Of a stretch of 64,000 bases of DNA, positions 24,570-33,378 are shown piece by piece. The position numbers and the translations under genes were made by a program. This DNA is from Streptosporangium lutulentum (GTDB lineage: Bacteria; Actinomycetota; Actinomycetes; Streptosporangiales; Streptosporangiaceae). Each line of letters starts with the position of its first letter. Position 1 is the stretch's first letter. The notes beneath the pieces are model-generated. The model was not told the DNA's origin. It saw only the letters and a list, made by a program, of their open reading frames with translations, and ran no database searches. Location of the stretch: positions 930,001 to 994,000 of the forward strand of contig NZ_JAUSQU010000001.1 of assembly GCF_030811455.1 (NCBI RefSeq), read 5' to 3'.

Positions 24570-25460
24570 GTGGAGCAGCCGGATGCACGGACCTTTCTGA
24601 CGCTGGCCGAGGAACTGCACTTCGGCCGGACGGCCGAACGTCTGCATACCTCGACCGCCCAGGTCAGCAAGGCCGTCAAGAAACTTGAGCGGCAGGTCGG
24701 GGCGCCGCTGTTCCAGCGCAGCAGCCGGAAGGTGACACTGACCCCGATCGGGGAGCGGCTCCGCGATGACATCCTGCCGGGCTACGAGCTGATCCAGACC
24801 GGCTTCGCGCGAGCGATCGCCGCCGGTCGCAGCGTCGGCGGAACGTTGGGGGTGGGATTCATAGGCGCGGCGGCCGGCATGTTCATGATGGAGGTGGCCA
24901 AGGAGTTCCAGGATCGGTACCCGGACTGCGAGGTGCGGATCAAGGAAAGCCTGTACGGCGACGGTGTCGAGCTACTACGCCGGGAGGAGGTCGACGTGCT
25001 GTTCGTCGGGCTTCCCGTCATCGAGGCCGACCTCACCGTGGGGCCGGTCCTGACCCGGGAGAAACCGGTGCTGGCCGTGTCGGCCCGCCATCCCTTCGCA
25101 GGCCGTGATGCGATCTCCTTCCAGGACCTGGCTCGCACCACCCTGCTCAGCGCGCCGGTGACACTTCCGGACTACTACGATGCGTCGCTGGTACCACAGC
25201 AGACCGATGACGGCAGGCCGATCGTCCGCGGCCCGGCGTTCGCCACGACCGAGGAGATGCTGGCCCTGGTCGGCGCGGGCAAGGGCACCTATCCGGTCCC
25301 CGTCCAAGCCGCCCGGTTCTACGCGCGACCCGATGTGGCCTACGTCCCGATCCACGATGCGCGGCCCTTCGAGTGGGCCCTGGTCTGGCGCAGTACCGGC
25401 GAGACCGCCTGCGTCCGCGCTTTCAACCAGGCAGCGCAGACACTGACCGTCCTTCCGTAG
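24570..25460 (+). CDS. LysR family transcriptional regulator
   Basis: The 296-residue product has an N-terminal winged helix (FLTLAEELHFGRTAERLHTS, then VSKAVKKLERQVGAPLFQRSS) and a C-terminal periplasmic-binding-type effector domain (about 90-295). It is divergent from the NmrA-like/DUF1772 operon, the usual target position for a LysR activator. GTG 24570 is preferred because it starts just before the conserved helix, with GGGGG in front; the frame is open to ATG 24549. The effector is unknown. Confidence 0.92.
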   Translation: MEQPDARTFLTLAEELHFGRTAERLHTSTAQVSKAVKKLERQVGAPLFQRSSRKVTLTPIGERLRDDILPGYELIQTGFARAIAAGRSVGGTLGVGFIGAAAGMFMMEVAKEFQDRYPDCEVRIKESLYGDGVELLRREEVDVLFVGLPVIEADLTVGPVLTREKPVLAVSARHPFAGRDAISFQDLARTTLLSAPVTLPDYYDASLVPQQTDDGRPIVRGPAFATTEEMLALVGAGKGTYPVPVQAARFYARPDVAYVPIHDARPFEWALVWRSTGETACVRAFNQAAQTLTVLP

Positions 25461-25788
25461 GGACACGTGATCCACCAGGATCCCCACCACGCTGGTCCAG
25501 GGCCACGTGTTCAGCGGTCGCACCTCAACGGGCCCGGCCCACGGGGTCACTCAGCCGGAGCGGGCGGTGGCCGCCGACGAGCCGGTGTCGTGAGCAGGGG
25601 TACGACCTCGAACACGCTGGTGAGTCCGCCGATGTGTTCGAGGCATCCTGTCAAGCCGGCCGATGTCACGTTCCAATGACGTCAAACGAACCTCATCGCG
25701 CCGACGGCGAGCAGGAGCGCGGCGTTCACTCGCAGGTCGATCATCGCCGACAGGCTGTGGACACCAGTTCCTTCTCCATGGAGACGAC
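25461..25788. other. Gap with no recognisable gene
   Basis: This 328-bp stretch lies between the LysR gene and the secreted phosphoesterase. Short open frames on both strands have no domain or ribosome binding site. It presumably holds the phosphoesterase promoter; I see no clear element. Confidence 0.4.
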
Positions 25789-27462
25789 GTGTCGCTTCGC
25801 ACCTCCCGTACCCGCTACCTGTTCGCCGCCGCGGCGACGCTGGTGGCCCTGATCTCGGCCGGTGGGGCTGCCACCGCGCAGACCATCTCCACACAGGCCA
25901 TGTCCACGCACGGTGGCCAGTCGACCCCCAGTCACACCGTCTGGCGCGGTGACTTCGACGCCAACAGTGCCGCTTGGACGGTCCAGACCGACGGCACGGC
26001 CGCCGACTGGCGCGGTTGGAGATTAACCGAGCGCGACGCGTGGTTCGCCGCCGCCACGCCGGCCGGCGTCGGCTGCGACCCGGACCAGGACGCCCCGCTC
26101 GACCCGCGCTGCTTCCTCGACCAGCGCAACCAGTTCTCTCGGTCCCGCGGCGTGATCGCGGTCGCCGACAACGGCATCGCGGCCGCCAAGGGCGCGACCG
26201 TCGACGCGGCCAACCCGGTCACCACCACGCTGGCCAGCCCCGGCGTTCCGGTTTCCGGACAGCGCGAGCTCGAGCTGGTCTTCTCTTCGCATTACCGGCA
26301 GGCGCACAAGGCCGTCGGCCGGGTGACGGTGTCCTTCGACGGCGGGGCGGAGACCGAGATCCTGCGCTACTCGGCCGCCCGGATCAGCGCCAACGGCGGC
26401 GGCGACGTGATCTCCGGCCAGGAGGTCGTCAAGGTCGAGGTGCCGAACCGGGCGAAGACCGCCGTCTTCCGCTTCGGCTACACCAGCAACCGGCCCCAGC
26501 TCTTCTGGGCCGTCGACGACGTGGTGGTCCGCACCCCGCTGGCCCCGCTGTCGGGCAAGGCGAAGGCGACGACGCTTCAGGTGTTCAGCGACGTCCAGGG
26601 CGAGGGCCTGCCGTACCTGGACGGCGCCCTCGACCTGCTGCACCGCGAGGCCCCCAAGGCCGAGGCGATGCTGCTCGCCGGCGACGTGATCAGCGGCCCC
26701 AAGGAGAACAACCAGGAACAGCAGGTCCAGGAGTACAACGAGGTCAGCTCGATCTTCGCCGATCAGAAGCACCTGCCGACCTTGCTGCCCGCGATCGGCA
26801 ACCACGACGTGCGCAGCTCGGTGCTGACCCGCAAGCAGCAGGTCGACAACTTCGTCGCGTTCGCCAACAAGTGGGGCGCGAAGATCTCGAAGCCGTACTA
26901 CGAGAAGGTCGTGGGCGGGGTGCCGATCATCGTCCTCGGCGCGGAGGGCACGGGCACCGACCCGAAGCAGCAGGACATCAGCGACGAGCAGGTGGCGTTC
27001 CTGGCCCAGCGGCTGGCGTACTGGTCGGCCCAGCGCAAGCAGGTGGTGGTGATGGGGCACAATCCGTTCGCCTGGACGGTCTCCGGCACGTACGGCGAGT
27101 TCTACGGCAACGGCCCGCGGGTCGAGCAGCTTGAGCAGATCATCGGCCGCTACCCCAACGTCATCTTCCTGAGCGGGCACAGCCACTGGTCGCCGACCCG
27201 CCGGGACTGGTCGGCGCGGGTGCGTACCACCGGTGGTGACCTGGACGGCTTCACCGCGATCAACACCGGGGGGCTGGCGATGGAGTTCGGCCCGAGCCCG
27301 GACAACCCGTGGGACGAGGACTCGATGACCGACCGGCCCGAGTCGCCGAGCGCGCTGACCATGGCCGTCTACCCGGACCGGACGGTGGTGCGCGCGTTCG
27401 ACGTACTCACCGGTGAGCAGATCAACGAGGTCGAGGTGGCCAACCCGCTCTACCGCGGCTGA
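25789..27462 (+). CDS. Secreted calcineurin-like metallophosphoesterase
   Basis: The 557-residue product has a signal peptide (about 1-31, ending GGAATAQ). An N-terminal beta-rich region (about 45-260) precedes a metallophosphoesterase domain. Metal-ligand motifs are LLAGDVISG, AIGNHDVRS, VVVMGHNPF and FLSGHSHW. The first motif, usually DxH, reads FSDVQGEG, so a Gln replaces the His ligand. Substrate may be a phosphoester in the extracellular space. GGAGACGAC precedes the GTG at 25789, which gives the signal peptide; the longer frame upstream is unlikely. A strong hairpin follows at 27485-27519. Confidence 0.9.
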   Translation: MSLRTSRTRYLFAAAATLVALISAGGAATAQTISTQAMSTHGGQSTPSHTVWRGDFDANSAAWTVQTDGTAADWRGWRLTERDAWFAAATPAGVGCDPDQDAPLDPRCFLDQRNQFSRSRGVIAVADNGIAAAKGATVDAANPVTTTLASPGVPVSGQRELELVFSSHYRQAHKAVGRVTVSFDGGAETEILRYSAARISANGGGDVISGQEVVKVEVPNRAKTAVFRFGYTSNRPQLFWAVDDVVVRTPLAPLSGKAKATTLQVFSDVQGEGLPYLDGALDLLHREAPKAEAMLLAGDVISGPKENNQEQQVQEYNEVSSIFADQKHLPTLLPAIGNHDVRSSVLTRKQQVDNFVAFANKWGAKISKPYYEKVVGGVPIIVLGAEGTGTDPKQQDISDEQVAFLAQRLAYWSAQRKQVVVMGHNPFAWTVSGTYGEFYGNGPRVEQLEQIIGRYPNVIFLSGHSHWSPTRRDWSARVRTTGGDLDGFTAINTGGLAMEFGPSPDNPWDEDSMTDRPESPSALTMAVYPDRTVVRAFDVLTGEQINEVEVANPLYRG

Positions 27463-27484
27463 CCGCACCGGCACGGAGGACGAC

Positions 27485-27519
27485 GGAACCCGGCCCGGTA
27501 ACGACCGGGCCGGGGTTCC
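27485..27519 (+). terminator. Hairpin after the metallophosphoesterase gene
   Basis: The left arm GGAACCCGGCCCGGT (27485-27499), loop AACG and right arm ACCGGGCCGGGGTTCC (27504-27519) pair with one bulged base. It begins 22 nt after the stop codon. Confidence 0.65.
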
Positions 27520-27543
27520 GGCACAGCCGCGACCGCCCTGCAT

Positions 27544-27714
27544 GCCTTCAACCGCGGCCTCGAACAGGACCGCGACGCCGTCCGGGCCGCCGTCACCATG
27601 CCTTTCCACAACGGCGGCACCGAAGGCGTGAACACCAAGACCAAGCGCGTCATGCGCCAGATGCGCGGCCGAGCGGGCTTCACCTTGCTCCGCCACCGCA
27701 TCCTCTTGGCCTGA
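27544..27714 (+). pseudogene. ISL3-family transposase C-terminal remnant
   Basis: A plus-strand frame without a start codon reads AFNRGLEQDRDAVRAAVTMP, then FHNGGTEGVNTKTKRVMRQM and RGRAGFTLLRHRILLA, ending at TGA (27712-27714). This is the recognisable end of ISL3-type transposases, including the catalytic glutamate motif S/NGxxEG-N. The upstream catalytic core is missing and no terminal repeat is seen, so only a tail of about 56 residues survives. Confidence 0.75.
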
Positions 27715-27765
27715 CGCTCCGTCACCACCGAAAGGGAGACAGAGCCGAGAACCGTACAGTCCCCT

Positions 27766-28572
27766 TCAGCGGCGGACGATGATGTCCATGAGCCGTTCCG
27801 GCGCGCGCAGCGGCAGATAGTGATCAGCCGCAGCCACGATCTCCAGGTGCGCACCGGGAATGCCCTCGGCGAGTCGGCGGGCGATCACGCCGATCTCCGA
27901 GTGATCGTGATCGCCGACGACGACGGTAGTGGGCACCGTGACCCGCTCAAGGAGCTCAACGGCGCCTACCTCCGAGAAGCGGACGTGGCCCTTCTCGGTG
28001 GCCGCCCGCACCTTGGCGTTCTCGGTGACCATGCCCGCGATCGCCGCGTATCCCGGCGCCCGGTCGCCCAGCGAGGCCCATACTGCGAGCTCCATCCCGG
28101 CCAGGCGGTCGGCATCGTTCCCGCGGTCCGCCGCCGTGTAGGCGTCCATCTCGGGAGACTGCGGCCAGTCGTGGCCACTGGCCGACGCCGCGACGAGGAT
28201 CAGCGATCGCACCCGTTCCGGATGCTCCAACGTGAAATCGAGCGCGACCTCGCCGCCCATGCTCGGCCCAACCAGTGCAGCGCGCTCGATGCCAAAGTGG
28301 TCGAGGACCGCGAGCAGGTCCTCCTCGTAGCGGAACGGCGCGGTCGGCAGCGTCGAACGGCCCAGGCCTCGCGCGTCGTACCGGATCGCGGTGCGGTGGA
28401 GCGCGGGTTCAGGGAAAACGCCGTCCCACAGGCGGCTGTCATGCACGGAGCCGTGCAGCAGGACCATGGGTGCTCCGTTGCCGGACTTCTCGGCCCACAG
28501 GCGGCCGTCACCGGAGACGGGGATGCACTCGATCGTCCTAGGGCCGATTCGATCACGCTCGTCCTGCTCCAC
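27766..28572 (-). CDS. Alpha/beta hydrolase
   Basis: This 268-residue hydrolase has the oxyanion motif VLLHGSVHDSRLW, the nucleophile elbow VGPSMGGEVAL, an acid in VVVGDHDHSE, and the histidine in AAADHYLPLRAP. There is no signal peptide. It resembles small lactonases/esterases of the 3-oxoadipate enol-lactone hydrolase-like group. A short palindrome (28600-28612) lies 28 nt upstream and may be its operator. Substrate unknown. Confidence 0.9.
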   Translation of the reverse strand: MEQDERDRIGPRTIECIPVSGDGRLWAEKSGNGAPMVLLHGSVHDSRLWDGVFPEPALHRTAIRYDARGLGRSTLPTAPFRYEEDLLAVLDHFGIERAALVGPSMGGEVALDFTLEHPERVRSLILVAASASGHDWPQSPEMDAYTAADRGNDADRLAGMELAVWASLGDRAPGYAAIAGMVTENAKVRAATEKGHVRFSEVGAVELLERVTVPTTVVVGDHDHSEIGVIARRLAEGIPGAHLEIVAAADHYLPLRAPERLMDIIVRR

Positions 28573-28599
28573 CTCGAACGGACATCCCCTACCAGACCG

Positions 28600-28612
28600 T
28601 CACACAATGTGA
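28600..28612 (-). promoter_or_regulatory. Short palindrome upstream of the hydrolase
   Basis: TCACA-CAA-TGTGA is a perfect 5-bp-arm dyad located 28 nt before the hydrolase start. The motif resembles sites for small TetR/GntR-type repressors, but none is adjacent. Confidence 0.35.
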
Positions 28613-28726
28613 TAGTCGGCTACGCGGAAAGGCTCGTCGGTCGGCGTAGAGCGACTGGAGGTTTCGTTCTATACCTTGTGTCGAACGCATAAAGCGATCG
28701 TTTGATGACTTAGGGTGGTATTCATC

Positions 28727-28742
28727 TGATGAGGCCTCATCA
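28727..28742 (+). promoter_or_regulatory. Perfect 16-bp palindrome
   Basis: TGATGAGGCCTCATCA is a perfect dyad without spacer, 107 nt upstream of the small secreted protein gene at 28850. It could be an operator. No candidate regulator is adjacent. Confidence 0.4.
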
Positions 28743-28849
28743 TCAACACTCGCACTCTGAAGCACCGTAGTGACGGCATTCACACCAGGACACCTATCGT
28801 CGGCCCGTGCCACACGGATACGCGGACTTGCGCCATCAGAAGGAACCGT

Positions 28850-29218
28850 ATGTTTTTCCATACTCACCGCGTCGCCTTGGCCATGGCCGGCGCGGCCTGC
28901 GCGATCGTCGTCCCGGTCGTCCTCGGACTCCCCGCACACGCCGACCCCGCCCCGAGGCCGGTTCCGAACCTGAAGCCGGTCCCGGTTCCGAACCTGAAGC
29001 CGGTCCCGGCTCCAGACCTGAAGCCGGTCCCGATCCCGGGGCCGACCTTGACCTCGCTCCCGACCATATGGCGGCCTTGGACCCCGAATCCGAGCCCAAG
29101 GTCGATTCGGTCGCTACCACCGGTTCCGGTCCTTATTTGGCGCGGCCCTCTCCCGGACCCGTGGCATCTGCGCAGGCCTTGGCACCTGAACCTGCCTCAG
29201 TACCTGATTCATCCCTAA
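28850..29218 (+). CDS. Small secreted protein with Pro-rich tandem repeats
   Basis: This encodes 122 residues with a clear signal peptide (MFFHTHRVALAMAGAACAIV, then VPVVLGLPAHA-D) followed by PVPNLK, PVPVPNLK and PVPAPDLK tandem units. AGAAGGA precedes the ATG at good distance. After about residue 65 the sequence becomes Trp/Pro-rich and less convincing. The next frame over the same DNA stays open to 29328 with Glu/Pro/Gly-rich repeats, so a frameshift within or after the repeat tract is possible. Proline-rich spacing is typical of wall-spanning or surface segments. I do not recognise the family. Confidence 0.5.
   Translation: MFFHTHRVALAMAGAACAIVVPVVLGLPAHADPAPRPVPNLKPVPVPNLKPVPAPDLKPVPIPGPTLTSLPTIWRPWTPNPSPRSIRSLPPVPVLIWRGPLPDPWHLRRPWHLNLPQYLIHP
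28960..29040 (+). repeat. 24-bp tandem repeat tract in the secreted protein gene
   Basis: A unit close to CCGGTCCCGGTTCCGAACCT (plus GAAG) recurs with small changes about three times. It encodes PVPxPxLK in one frame and a Glu/Gly-rich repeat in the next. Such tracts vary in copy number by slippage. Confidence 0.6.
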
Positions 29219-29290
29219 CGGTTCCCCAACTCCCCGTTGCATGGGTGAAGTGCGGCACGGTAACGAGATCCTGCTGGTCACGCATGATGC

Positions 29291-29581
29291 TCCACGTCCC
29301 TGTACGCCGGATGGTGGGAAGGCGGTGACCCGGCTGAGGTGGGCCGGCGCTCCGAAGTGATCTGCGACGGGTACGGCCTGGCCGACCGGTCCGGTCTGGT
29401 CGAGACGGTGCTGTGGTGGCAGGACCGCTGCCGGCGGGGCATCGACCAGGCGGCCGAGGCAGGGGATCCGGCGATGGCACGGCTGCGGGCCTCGGGCGCG
29501 GTCGAGCAGATCAAGGCCTCCTACGCGTGGGTGGAGCGGCATCGCGAAGAGCTTCACGGACCGGGCTCCTCTCCACGGTGA
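29291..29581 (+). pseudogene. Aminoglycoside-phosphotransferase-like C-terminal fragment
   Basis: After a stop at 29285-29287 the frame reads SLYAGWWEGGDPAEVGRRSE, then VICDGYGLADRSGLVETVLW and WQDRCRRGIDQAAEAGDPAM, ending EELHGPGSSPR. The WWQDRCxRGI block and the HREEL end match the tail of APH/choline-kinase-fold phosphotransferases as I know them. The N-terminal lobe and the HGD catalytic loop are absent, so it is a non-functional tail. It lies beside other relics. Confidence 0.55.
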
Positions 29582-29732
29582 CATCAAGAAGGGGAGCCTC
29601 CCTTCCCTTCCCGGCAGGTGACCCACACCTCCGGCCCGACCGGCTCCCCAGTCCAGTGACCTTGCGTAACATCCGGTCTGAGCTCGCCATCATGTACGGC
29701 GAAGCCAGACCCCCACCATCTTCAGCGGCCTT

Positions 29733-32700
29733 CTAACCGTGATCCGCGTGCAGGCCCGGAACGTCGTCGTAACCGCTGCGGGGGAGCTCGGCGAGCAAGT
29801 CGTTGGCGCGCGCTGCGAAAAGGTGGGCTCCGCGCTCCTGCGAAAGGACGAGCGCCCGATGGGCGGCGCGCACGGCAGACCGGACGTCGCCGCCGGCTTG
29901 AAGCGCCTTCGCGCGGATGAGGAAGACCAAGCCCTCCGCATACCGTTCGCCGTGCGTGTCGATGAACGTCTCGGCCTTGTTCAATGCGGTTAGGGCGGCG
30001 GAGACGTCGTCGGCGCAAAGCTGGATCTCGGCGAGAAGCGCGTACCAGGTGGCCAGATTCGATCGAGGTGGGTCGACCAGTGTGGTCTCGATGATGCGCT
30101 CCATCTCCGTGGCCGACGTGGCCGACGTGGCCGGGTCACCGCTGAACATGGCCTTCGCCCAGTGCCTCGCGAGCCGCAGGTAGCTGCCGGAGAACGTGAA
30201 GGAGAAGTCCGGATCAGCGTTGATCGCCGTCTCGGTCGTCCGCAGCACCCAGGCGAAGTCTCCCGCGGCGGCCGCCGCGGTGACGGCGAAGGAGCCCCAG
30301 ATGCTGATGGCATAGGGGTCGCCGCCCGCGTCGAACTCCACCACGTCAAAAAGCCGGCGCGCGGCAACCAGGTCGCCGTGCAACGCGGTGTTCAGCGCCA
30401 GCATGACCGGCGTCATCATCTGCAGTCGGTGTCGCAGCGGCTCGGCGTCTCGCTGGGCATGGATGAGCGAATCGGACTGGCTCAGGTTCCGATAGGCCTC
30501 ACCGATATTGCCCAAACTCCACTGGTGGACTCCCCACGCGTGATGGCCGGAAGCCTGGACGACAGGGTCAGAGGAGCGCTGACCGTGATCCAGCAGCCGG
30601 CGCGCGAGGCGCCCGGCGGCGTCGAGCTGGATGCCCTGGGCATGAGCCAGGAACCGGGAGAAGAGGAAGCCGGTGGCCTCCCGTTCCTGGCCGAGCGACC
30701 GAGCGATCTCCTCGGCGCGGTCCAGATGGTCCATGGTGGCTCCGACGAAGCCGGCGTGGATACCCGCGATGGCGGTCAGCTCAGTGAGCGCGGTCAGCTC
30801 AAGGCCGAGGAGGCCGGCGCCGCGTGCGATGTGGGCCGCGGTGTCGAGGTGCTTCTCCGCGGTCTCGTAGGCGGATCGTCTTGCCGCGATGCGGGCCGCG
30901 ACAACGAGTGCGTGCGCCGTCTGCTCCGTCTCGGCGAGCGGGCCCGCCGCGCACAGGTGGTGGGCGAGTGCCTCACCATGACGCTCGGCCGGTTCCTGGG
31001 TCCGCGCGAGCGCGGCCGCGATGCGCAGATGGAAGTGGCTCGCATCTGATCGGGACGTCGAGCGGGCCACCGACTCGCGGACGAGATCGTGCACGAACCG
31101 CCAGTCACCCAGGGAGCCGGAGGTCACCTCGACCAGGCCGAGCGCTTCAAGGGTCTCCAGGCGAGTGAGGCACTGCGACGGGTCGAGGTCGGATGCGCTC
31201 GCCAACAGGCGGGCGTCGATGTCGCGGCCCATCAGGGCCGCGATTTCGATGAGGCGACGGTCCCCGTCGTCGAGCTTGCTCGTCCGGTCGCGGACGATGT
31301 CGCGTACCGTGGACGGGACGGCGGCCTGGGCTGCCGCTTGGTCGGACAGGTGGTCCTCTTCGGCCAGGAATCTCGCGAGCTCGCGCACGAACAGGGGGTT
31401 GCCTTCGGTGCGGGCCTGTATGCTCCGCGCGACGCCGGGACTCGGAGACCGCCCGGTCTCCTGGTGGACCAACTCGGCGACATCGGATGGTCCAAGGGGA
31501 CCGAGAACGATGCGTCGGTGGCGGTCCTGGCGCGCGACCGCCGCCAACATGCGCCGCAGGTGCTGGCTGGGCGTCGGTGCGTGGCCGCGTAAGGTGCCCA
31601 TCAACACGCTCCTGTCCGGGAGCGACTCGGCCAGGCGTGTGAACAGCTGAAGCGAGGCCTGGTCTGCCCAGTGAAGGTCATCCACGACGACGACCAGGGG
31701 CCGGCGTGCGGCGGCTGCGTTGAACAGTGCGACGACGCTGCCGTACAAACGGAATTGCGCTCCGGCATCCGGCCGCGCCAAGACCTCGGCGTCGCGTGCG
31801 GGGTGCTGCAGCAGGTCGCCGAGTTCGGCGGCCCAACGTGCCCGGTCGTCCTCCGGCAGTGCCGCGATCAGGGCCTCGACAATCTGGACCCAGGGCCACA
31901 TCGACGGGGCGCCTTCGCCGTCGTGGCATCGACCCCAGAAAGTGAGGGCACCGTTCGCGGCGGCCTCGTCGGTGACTTCGGCGAGCAACCGGCTCTTGCC
32001 CACTCCTGGTGGACCCTCGACGAGTACGGTCTGCGCTCGGGCGAAGGTGGCCGGGTCGACGACATGGCGGAGGAGGGCGAGTTCCTCCTGCCGACCCACG
32101 AGACGATCAGACCGGCTGCCGGAAGGTTTTCGCGCTCCGCTCGTGGGGCGCGCGCCGGGCTTGGATCCGGGCGCGGCTTCCGGGAGAAGGCCGGCGACGC
32201 GCGGTGTGAAGACAGCCTCGGCTTGTTGGAGAACGTGCCGGTGCGCTTCGCGGAGCGCTGGACCGGGATCGATGCCCAGCTCGGCCAGCCGTGCTCGCAT
32301 CGTGTCGAACACGGACAGGGCCTCCGTCTGCTGTCCCGACGCCGCCAGGGTGGTCATGAGCGTCGCCTGAACGGTCTCGTCGAAGGGCGCGATCCATGCG
32401 GCGAGGCGTAGCGGTTGCAAGATGCGTTTGGCGTGACCACGAGGCACGACAACGCGAGCGGCCTCGACGCAGGCGTCGAGCAGCTCGCGGTTGACGGAGG
32501 CGAACAGGGGGTAGGCGGCGGCGCTGAGGGTCAGCCCGTCGCCCGCGGACCCTCGCCACCGCGACAGAGCCTCTTCGTATGCGTCGGCTCCCTCCTCGAA
32601 CCGGTGGGCGTCCAGTGCGGCGCGGGCGAGGCCGAGGAGCCGGCGAAATTCAGTCAGGTCGAGTGCCACGCGGCTGTCGTCGAACTGGTAGCCGCTGCTG

Positions 32701-33071
32701 CGGTGGTGGAGGTAGGAGCCGGGCGCCCGCGCGGGCAGGTTCGGTTCGAGCAGCCGTCGTAACGTCCCGACATATTTTTGTACGATGTTCAACGCCGACG
32801 TCGGCATCCTGTCGTCCCAGACGAGGTCGATGAGCTCGGAAGAGCTGACCGGTCGGCCCGCGCGCATCAGCAACAGGGCCAGCAGGTAGGTCTGCTGCCG
32901 CGGTCCGGTGTCGATCTCGACGCCGTCACGCCACACCCGTAAGGGACCGAGGACCTGGACGGTCAGCGAAGCGGCGTCATCTCCCGGACGGGCCGCGGGG
33001 GCGGCGGCAGCGGGTACGACGGGCGTCGGTTCGGTTCCGGCGCTTCGTCGGGAGGGGGAGGCGTCGGCCAT
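29733..33071 (-). CDS. SARP/BTAD regulator with AAA-type ATPase and TPR repeats
   Basis: The 1112-residue product has an OmpR-like winged helix (about 35-130, LTVQVLGPLRVWRDGVEIDT), a BTAD domain (about 135-285), an AAA_16 ATPase and a long TPR tail (about 700-1100). ATPase motifs are the P-loop GPPGVGKS (353-360) and Walker B LVVVVDDLHWAD (459-470). Proteins of this AfsR/SARP layout activate specialised-metabolite or developmental genes in actinomycetes. No biosynthetic cluster is visible beside it, so the target may lie elsewhere. ATG 33071 is chosen because GAGGAAGG stands just upstream; the frame is open to 33380. Confidence 0.92.
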   Translation of the reverse strand: MADASPSRRSAGTEPTPVVPAAAAPAARPGDDAASLTVQVLGPLRVWRDGVEIDTGPRQQTYLLALLLMRAGRPVSSSELIDLVWDDRMPTSALNIVQKYVGTLRRLLEPNLPARAPGSYLHHRSSGYQFDDSRVALDLTEFRRLLGLARAALDAHRFEEGADAYEEALSRWRGSAGDGLTLSAAAYPLFASVNRELLDACVEAARVVVPRGHAKRILQPLRLAAWIAPFDETVQATLMTTLAASGQQTEALSVFDTMRARLAELGIDPGPALREAHRHVLQQAEAVFTPRVAGLLPEAAPGSKPGARPTSGARKPSGSRSDRLVGRQEELALLRHVVDPATFARAQTVLVEGPPGVGKSRLLAEVTDEAAANGALTFWGRCHDGEGAPSMWPWVQIVEALIAALPEDDRARWAAELGDLLQHPARDAEVLARPDAGAQFRLYGSVVALFNAAAARRPLVVVVDDLHWADQASLQLFTRLAESLPDRSVLMGTLRGHAPTPSQHLRRMLAAVARQDRHRRIVLGPLGPSDVAELVHQETGRSPSPGVARSIQARTEGNPLFVRELARFLAEEDHLSDQAAAQAAVPSTVRDIVRDRTSKLDDGDRRLIEIAALMGRDIDARLLASASDLDPSQCLTRLETLEALGLVEVTSGSLGDWRFVHDLVRESVARSTSRSDASHFHLRIAAALARTQEPAERHGEALAHHLCAAGPLAETEQTAHALVVAARIAARRSAYETAEKHLDTAAHIARGAGLLGLELTALTELTAIAGIHAGFVGATMDHLDRAEEIARSLGQEREATGFLFSRFLAHAQGIQLDAAGRLARRLLDHGQRSSDPVVQASGHHAWGVHQWSLGNIGEAYRNLSQSDSLIHAQRDAEPLRHRLQMMTPVMLALNTALHGDLVAARRLFDVVEFDAGGDPYAISIWGSFAVTAAAAAGDFAWVLRTTETAINADPDFSFTFSGSYLRLARHWAKAMFSGDPATSATSATEMERIIETTLVDPPRSNLATWYALLAEIQLCADDVSAALTALNKAETFIDTHGERYAEGLVFLIRAKALQAGGDVRSAVRAAHRALVLSQERGAHLFAARANDLLAELPRSGYDDVPGLHADHG

Positions 33072-33378
33072 CGAGCCCTTCCTCGGATTGGGTGGATGTT
33101 GAGGAAAGGCTACGCGTGGCCTCGGCTGTCCAACTCCGTGGGCCAGGGCCTGTTCGAAGTCCGGAGTCATCGTGGGCGGGCCACCCTCGATCATACGAAT
33201 GACGGTCCTGCTCGGGTGCCGCGGGAGGACGTCGCGTGCTCCAGGGCCCAGGCCAGGGCGTGGTCGGCCACGGCCTCCCGTCCGGGTGCAAACGGTGATC
33301 GTCATGCCGGCTCGGCGGGGAATACGATGACCTCCCCCGATCACCGAGGAGGCCGATGAGAATGGCCGGCGGATCACC
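33072..33378. other. Divergent intergenic region, SARP gene and PucR gene
   Basis: This 307-bp region should contain the promoters of both divergent regulator genes. I see no strong inverted repeat or promoter consensus. The frames open through it are shadows of the flanking genes. Confidence 0.4.

Noticed and set aside
28807..29328. 173-residue frame as the main product in the repeat region
   Set aside because: It lacks a signal peptide and a good start; the frame beginning at 28850 has both, though a frameshift joining the two is kept as a finding.
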